In this document: positions 45,296 to 48,943 of the stretch, one piece after another
How positions within the stretch are numbered: the stretch's first letter is position 1
Layout: each line of letters begins with the position of its first letter
Notes under the pieces: generated by a model
The model's input: the letters and a program-made list of their open reading frames with translations, nothing else
Database searches by the model: none
Told to the model about the DNA's origin: nothing
Program-made: the position numbers and the translations under genes
NCBI GenBank assembly: GCA_023268935.1
Contig: JALRKK010000016.1
Span: 1 to 48,943 of the forward strand
Source of the DNA: Glaciecola sp.
GTDB taxonomy: Bacteria > Pseudomonadota > Gammaproteobacteria > Enterobacterales > Alteromonadaceae
DNA: 48,943 nt
Reading direction: 5' to 3'

Positions 45296-45341
45296 TGTGA
45301 CAGTTTTATTACAATACTGTCATATTCACACATCTGTCACA
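45296..45341. promoter_or_regulatory. cluster of TGTCA/TGACA half-sites upstream of the TonB2 operon
   Basis: Three related sites occur: TGTGACAG (45296-45303), ACTGTCA (45316-45322) and CTGTCACA (45334-45341). The first two form an inverted repeat, TGACAGT with ACTGTCA, with an 11-base spacer; the last two are direct repeats 17 bases apart. This suggests a dimeric regulator acting on the operon start at 45230 about 65-110 bases away. The regulator is unknown. Confidence 0.45.
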
Positions 45342-45424
45342 TGGGAACCATTTGGGGTGGGAGAACAAGGATTATGCGGCTATGCTTATTTAGGATACGT
45401 CATTTCTCCTTAAGGTTATATTGT

Positions 45425-45499
45425 ATGAACAGCACACCAAATGCGTTGCAAGCAAATCAGTTATCAGCTATCCCTGCAGCAATTAAACATGAAGGTTAA
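45425..45499 (+). CDS. possible small ORF, 24 codons
   Basis: A 24-residue frame, starting MNSTPNALQANQLSAIP, has an ATG preceded by TAAGG nine bases upstream (45411-45415). It lies alone in the long gap upstream of the prolyl oligopeptidase. No homology is recognised and short frames of this kind are frequent by chance, so it is listed as tentative. Confidence 0.2.
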   Translation: MNSTPNALQANQLSAIPAAIKHEG

Positions 45500-45764
45500 T
45501 CACAGTCTATTTCAAGGGTTTGGAGTTGCTCGATGGCACCTCGCCCATCAGATGCTTGGTGGGTTTAATGGCCAAGGGATTCAATGATTCGACAAATGCT
45601 ATCAGTTTAACTTCCTGTGAATATCACTCCATAAAGTTTTATCGGCGTGATTAAAAATAACGATATTACAAAAATAAGTGTTTACAATTCCTCCCTTGGC
45701 AAGATCCTAATTTTGTGATGTGATTTGCCGTGATAATAATATAAACGACAAGAAGGATAGCACC

Positions 45765-47963
45765 ATGCCAACCCCCTCTTTATTTAACAAATTGTGGCGA
45801 CGCTCCCTAATTTGCGCCGCGATTGCCACTTCGGTTATTGGTCTCAGTGCCTGCCAGCCTGACACCACAGACGCACAACAATCAGCCAAAATCAAAGAGG
45901 TCGATATGTCCAAAATGCCTACGTCCTACCCTGAAACCCGCAAAGGCGATGTCGTAGATACGTATTTTGGCACTCAAATAGCTGACCCATATCGCTGGTT
46001 AGAAGATGATCTCAGTGAAGAAACCGCAGCTTGGGTGGATGCGCAAAATGCATTGACTCAGCAAGTGCTCTCACAAATTACCTATCGCGACAAAATCTCC
46101 GCGACACTCAAAAGCATGTATGACTATGAACGAATCACCGCGCCATTCGTCGAAGGTGAGTATACCTATTTTTATAAAAATGATGGATTACAAAATCACA
46201 GCGTGTTGTTTCGTCAAAAAGACGCTGGCGAACCCGAAGTATTTTTAGATCCCAATACTTTTAGTGAAGATGGCACTGTATCATTAACGACCGTTGCGTT
46301 TTCTGAAGACGCGTCGATGGTTGCCTACATGACCTCTACCGGTGGCAGTGATTGGCGTGAAGCTTACATCCTTGATACCGAAACTAAAGCGCCCATTGGT
46401 GAACCGCTTAAAGACATTAAGTTCAGTGGTTTATCTTGGTATAAAAACGAAGGTTTTTATTACTCAAGCTATGACAAGCCTGACGGCTCTGAACTCTCAG
46501 CGAAAACTGACCAACACAAAGTGTATTTCCATCGCATTGGTACTGCACAATCTGAAGATACCAAAGTCTTTGGCCACGTGGACAGTGAAAAATACCGCTA
46601 CGCCGGCGTTGGAGTATCTGAAGATGGTCGCTATTTAATCGCCTATGGCGCTAATACGACCTCTGGCAATCATTATTATGTCAAAGACTTATCGTTAGAA
46701 AATCCACAATGGCAAGTCATTTATGACCAAGACGGTGCCGATGTGAACTGGGTCACGTCAAAAGGAGATGACATTTATCTCACCACCAACCTTGATGCGC
46801 CTAACCAAAGGTTGGTCAAAACAACTATCGCGGATCCTTCACCGGATAATTGGGTGGATGTGATTGCTGAAACGGGAAATGTGCTATCGATTTCAAGCGT
46901 CGGTGGACAGCTATTTGCAAATTACATGATCGATGCCAAATCTAAGGTCTTCCAATACGATCTTGAAGGCAAACTTATTCGCGAAATTACCTTGCCCGGT
47001 GTCGGAACAGCTTCTGTCAACAGTGGCAAAGTCGATGCAACCAAGACATATTTTACATTTGCCAATGCCATCACGCCGACCACGATTTATGCGCTGGATT
47101 TAGCAACTGGTGAGCCAACCGTGTTTGCCCAACCTAAAACGGCATTTGATGCGAGCAAGTATGTCAGTGAGCAAGTCTTTTATACATCGAAAGACGGAAC
47201 ACGCGTACCCATGCTCATTACGCATCGCAAGGACTTAGTCAAAGATGGTTCAACCCCAACAATCTTATACGGTTACGGCGGCTTCAATATTAGTTTAACG
47301 CCACGTTTTAGCCCGATTGTTGCGGCATGGCTAAAGTTAGGTGGTGTGTATGCAGTGCCAAATATCCGTGGAGGTGGTGAATACGGTAAAGCATGGCACA
47401 AAGCCGGTACGCAAATGCAGAAACAAAACGTATTTGACGACTTTATTGCTGCAGGTGAATACTTGATTGAAAACGGCTACACCTCCTCAGAAAAAATGGC
47501 ATTAAGCGGTTCATCCAACGGAGGTTTATTAGTTGGTGCGGTCATGACCCAACGCCCAACGTTGGCAGCAGTGGCATTCCCTGATGTGGGAGTGCTAGAT
47601 ATGTTGCGCTATCACACCTTCACTGCAGGTGCTGGATGGGCGTATGACTATGGCACCGCTGAACAAAGCAAAGCCATGTTTGAATACCTTCATGGCTATT
47701 CTCCGGTACACAATGTCAAAGAAGGTGTGCGCTATCCAGCAACTATGGTTACTACCGCAGACCATGATGACCGCGTTGTACCCGCCCATTCTTACAAGTT
47801 TATTGCCGAACTACAGGATCATCATGCCGGCGATAACCCCGTTGTTATCCGTATTGAGAAGGATGCTGGCCATGGTGCAGGTACCCCCATCAGTAAACGC
47901 ATTGAAGAATCTGCAGACATGTTTGGTTTTGCGTTATATCAAATGGGCATAAAAAGCCTTTAA
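45765..47963 (+). CDS. prolyl oligopeptidase family lipoprotein (S9A)
   Basis: A post-proline serine endopeptidase acting on small peptides. The frame opens at 45720, but ATG 45765, with AAGGA upstream, starts a lipoprotein signal with LSAC and gives 732 residues. After it comes the expected propeller domain (about 60-430) and the alpha/beta-hydrolase domain. Catalytic residues: Ser584 in SGSSNGG, Asp in DHDDRV (666-671) and His703 in DAGHGAG. The substrate-entry motif ADPYRWLEDD near the N-terminus is typical of the family. The outer-membrane or periplasmic location is inferred from the lipobox. Nineteen bases separate it from the methyltransferase gene. Confidence 0.93.
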   Translation: MPTPSLFNKLWRRSLICAAIATSVIGLSACQPDTTDAQQSAKIKEVDMSKMPTSYPETRKGDVVDTYFGTQIADPYRWLEDDLSEETAAWVDAQNALTQQVLSQITYRDKISATLKSMYDYERITAPFVEGEYTYFYKNDGLQNHSVLFRQKDAGEPEVFLDPNTFSEDGTVSLTTVAFSEDASMVAYMTSTGGSDWREAYILDTETKAPIGEPLKDIKFSGLSWYKNEGFYYSSYDKPDGSELSAKTDQHKVYFHRIGTAQSEDTKVFGHVDSEKYRYAGVGVSEDGRYLIAYGANTTSGNHYYVKDLSLENPQWQVIYDQDGADVNWVTSKGDDIYLTTNLDAPNQRLVKTTIADPSPDNWVDVIAETGNVLSISSVGGQLFANYMIDAKSKVFQYDLEGKLIREITLPGVGTASVNSGKVDATKTYFTFANAITPTTIYALDLATGEPTVFAQPKTAFDASKYVSEQVFYTSKDGTRVPMLITHRKDLVKDGSTPTILYGYGGFNISLTPRFSPIVAAWLKLGGVYAVPNIRGGGEYGKAWHKAGTQMQKQNVFDDFIAAGEYLIENGYTSSEKMALSGSSNGGLLVGAVMTQRPTLAAVAFPDVGVLDMLRYHTFTAGAGWAYDYGTAEQSKAMFEYLHGYSPVHNVKEGVRYPATMVTTADHDDRVVPAHSYKFIAELQDHHAGDNPVVIRIEKDAGHGAGTPISKRIEESADMFGFALYQMGIKSL

Positions 47964-47982
47964 TCAAAGAGGAAGTTGAGCA

Positions 47983-48621
47983 ATGCATCATGACTTTTGG
48001 CACGACCGATGGACGAAACAAGAGATTGGCTTTCACGAAGGTCAAGTCAATGCATTGCTTGCGAGGTATTTTTCAGCGTTGGCTTTGCCGCAACAGGCAA
48101 GAGTATTTATCCCTTTATGTGGCAAAGCCGTTGATATTGAATGGATAGCCTCACAAGACTGTGAAGTAATAGGCGTTGAATTGAATGAATCCGCGGTTGA
48201 GCAGTTTTTTGCGGAGCGAAATCTATCTCCGAATATCAAAATAGTTGGCGACCACGTATGCTACTCATATGAAAATATCCGTTTGTTTGTGGGGGATTTT
48301 TTTGCCTTAACGCCGGAGCAATTAGGGCATATCGATGCGGTTTACGACCGCGCGGCCATGGTGGCTTTGCCACCAGAGATCCGCCAACGCTATGTGCGAA
48401 GGTTACCCATGCTCACTGAACAGTGCCCCATGTTATTGATCACGTTTGTCTACGACCAATCAGCTTTATCTGGCCCACCGTTTAGCATTGATATGCAAGA
48501 AATTGAAAAACACTACAGCCATCACTTTAGCATCAAGTGTTTAAAGAGCGTTGCGCTGGAGGACGGCTTAAAAGGAAAAGTCTCCGCAAACGAGCAAATA
48601 GTCCTTTTACAATCCAAGTAA
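47983..48621 (+). CDS. tpm: thiopurine S-methyltransferase family protein
   Basis: A 212-residue SAM-dependent methyltransferase of the TPMT family; bacterial members methylate thiopurines and also selenium and tellurium compounds. Motifs: FWHDRWTKQEIGFHEG at the N-terminus, IPLCGKAVDIEWIA (SAM loop), GVELNESAVEQFF and the YDRAAMVALPPEIRQRYV block that defines the family. A GAGG ribosome site precedes the ATG. Probably co-transcribed with the oligopeptidase, though a functional link is not evident. Confidence 0.93.
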   Translation: MHHDFWHDRWTKQEIGFHEGQVNALLARYFSALALPQQARVFIPLCGKAVDIEWIASQDCEVIGVELNESAVEQFFAERNLSPNIKIVGDHVCYSYENIRLFVGDFFALTPEQLGHIDAVYDRAAMVALPPEIRQRYVRRLPMLTEQCPMLLITFVYDQSALSGPPFSIDMQEIEKHYSHHFSIKCLKSVALEDGLKGKVSANEQIVLLQSK

Positions 48622-48684
48622 AACCAATACCCGCTAAGATTTCACACAATCACCAAGGGATTACAACTAAGGTATAGTGGTAAT

Positions 48685-48728
48685 AAATCCTTGATATAAA
48701 AGGATTTCAAACCATTCATAGCATGAAT
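48685..48728. promoter_or_regulatory. two inverted repeats between tpm and acnB
   Basis: AAATCCTT (48685-48692) pairs with AAGGATTT (48700-48707), and ATTCAT (48714-48719) with ATGAAT (48723-48728) around AGC. The first could end tpm transcripts but lacks a U-tract. The second is a 15-bp operator-like palindrome about 100 bases upstream of acnB; its ATTCAT/ATGAAT arms resemble those of the palindrome at 27571. A TATAAT (48776-48781) lies further on, without a convincing -35 box. Confidence 0.35.
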
Positions 48729-48826
48729 TATGATTATGACACCTCTTACCTATGGGCATTGACTCACTTTTTTCATATAATCCGCGGGTTAATCATTAAT
48801 GGATTTAAAAAAAGGCGTTACATACG

Positions 48827-48943
48827 ATGAGTTATTATTCTGAATATCTAAAAGAGATTGAAGTTCGCAAAAACGAACTTGGTCTAAACCCTAAACCAAT
48901 TGACAGCGCAGAATTGTTGTCAGAAATCATTGAACAAATCAAA
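48827..48943 (+). CDS. acnB: aconitate hydratase B, 3' truncated by window edge
   Basis: The first 39 residues of a protein that continues past the window. The N-terminus, with YLKEIEVRKNELGLNPKPID followed by AELLSEIIEQIK, matches the HEAT-like N-terminal domain of AcnB, the bifunctional aconitase/2-methylisocitrate dehydratase of the citric acid and methylcitrate cycles. The variant with LKEIE and GL-PKPID is the form I recall from marine gammaproteobacteria and Bacteroidetes rather than from E. coli. The catalytic domains are not visible. Confidence 0.85.
   Translation, partial: MSYYSEYLKEIEVRKNELGLNPKPIDSAELLSEIIEQIK

Larger units (their letters stand above)
45231..45764. other. 534-base intergenic region between the TonB2 operon and the prolyl oligopeptidase
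   Basis: Both flanking genes point away from this region, so it must hold their promoters. I see repeated TGTCA-type half-sites near the TonB2 side (45297-45341) and no convincing Fur box. A 24-codon frame occurs at 45425-45499. A GU-containing hairpin, CCCATCA (45544-45550) with TGGTGGG (45557-45563), sits near the middle. No longer gene is supported; the 84-residue frame starting at 45245 overlaps the promoter elements and has no protein-like character before its last 24 residues. Confidence 0.5.

Noticed and set aside
45317-45341. Pho box (two CTGTCAT repeats) upstream of the TonB2 operon
   Set aside because: The two CTGTCA repeats are 17 bases apart instead of the 11 of a Pho box, so only the half-site cluster is reported.
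45245-45424. 84-codon plus-strand frame that includes the 24-codon ORF
   Set aside because: The upstream part overlaps the DUF3450 promoter elements and has no ribosome site; only the last 24 codons are kept as tentative.
48759-48781. TTGACT and TATAAT as an acnB promoter
   Set aside because: The boxes are only 11 bases apart, too close for a sigma-70 promoter.

Overview
The window is a 48.9 kb piece of a gammaproteobacterial chromosome, most likely from the Alteromonadales (an Alteromonas/Glaciecola-like marine bacterium). This placement is inferred from gene content and order: rplM-rpsI-petABC-sspAB, a TtpC-type TonB2 operon with DUF3450 and TPR partners, the carboxynorspermidine pathway, and moderate GC. 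It is gene-dense housekeeping DNA. I see no tRNA, rRNA, insertion sequence, prophage, CRISPR array or plasmid-like segment.

Layout. 1-1199 (+): the 3' part of an orphan ParA ATPase, a small acidic protein and parvulin PpiC. 1196-2262 (-): a DUF3833 lipoprotein and a chalcone-isomerase-like protein. 2344-6167 (+): a PLP enzyme of the ACC deaminase/D-cysteine desulfhydrase family, an unknown 131-aa protein, and the carboxynorspermidine dehydrogenase/decarboxylase pair. 6186-8637 (-): an exported M17 aminopeptidase and rsmI. 8696-12116 (+): lpoA-yraN-diaA-dolP. 12138-27491 (-): a long run of one strand, in transcription order djlA, dsbC, recJ, recO, pdxJ, acpS, rlmD, relA, mazG, then a strong promoter with rplM-rpsI and a terminator, then petABC and a terminator, then sspAB. 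27632-34203 (+): lptD-surA-pdxA-rsmA-apaG-apaH. 34386-37350 (-): lysC, a DUF192 protein and a PQQ-type sugar dehydrogenase. 37403-37867 (+): a small membrane protein. 37857-40061 (-): an oligopeptidase B-like lipoprotein. 40195-45230 (-): the six-gene TonB2/TtpC energy-transduction operon. 45765-48621 (+): a prolyl oligopeptidase lipoprotein and thiopurine methyltransferase. 48827-end (+): the start of acnB.

How the genes relate. Envelope assembly is well represented: LptD with its chaperone SurA, DsbC, LpoA, DolP and PpiC. Translation and the stringent response include RelA, RsmA, RsmI, RlmD, L13, S9, SspA and SspB. Vitamin B6 synthesis (PdxA and PdxJ) supplies the PLP used by NspC and the ACC deaminase-like enzyme. 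LysC feeds the aspartate semialdehyde pool that the carboxynorspermidine dehydrogenase draws on. Two lipoprotein serine peptidases flank the TonB2 operon.

I did not find a clearly new system. The best leads are modest: an open, coding-like frame that continues in frame past the mazG stop; an enlarged iron-sulfur loop in RlmD; repeated TGTCA half-sites and palindromes in three intergenic regions; and the orphan ParA/small protein/PpiC cluster. Several genes need start codons other than the longest-frame choice (lpoA, petA, DUF3450, both S9 peptidases, the sugar dehydrogenase, the DUF192 protein, the membrane protein), and the entries give the reason.
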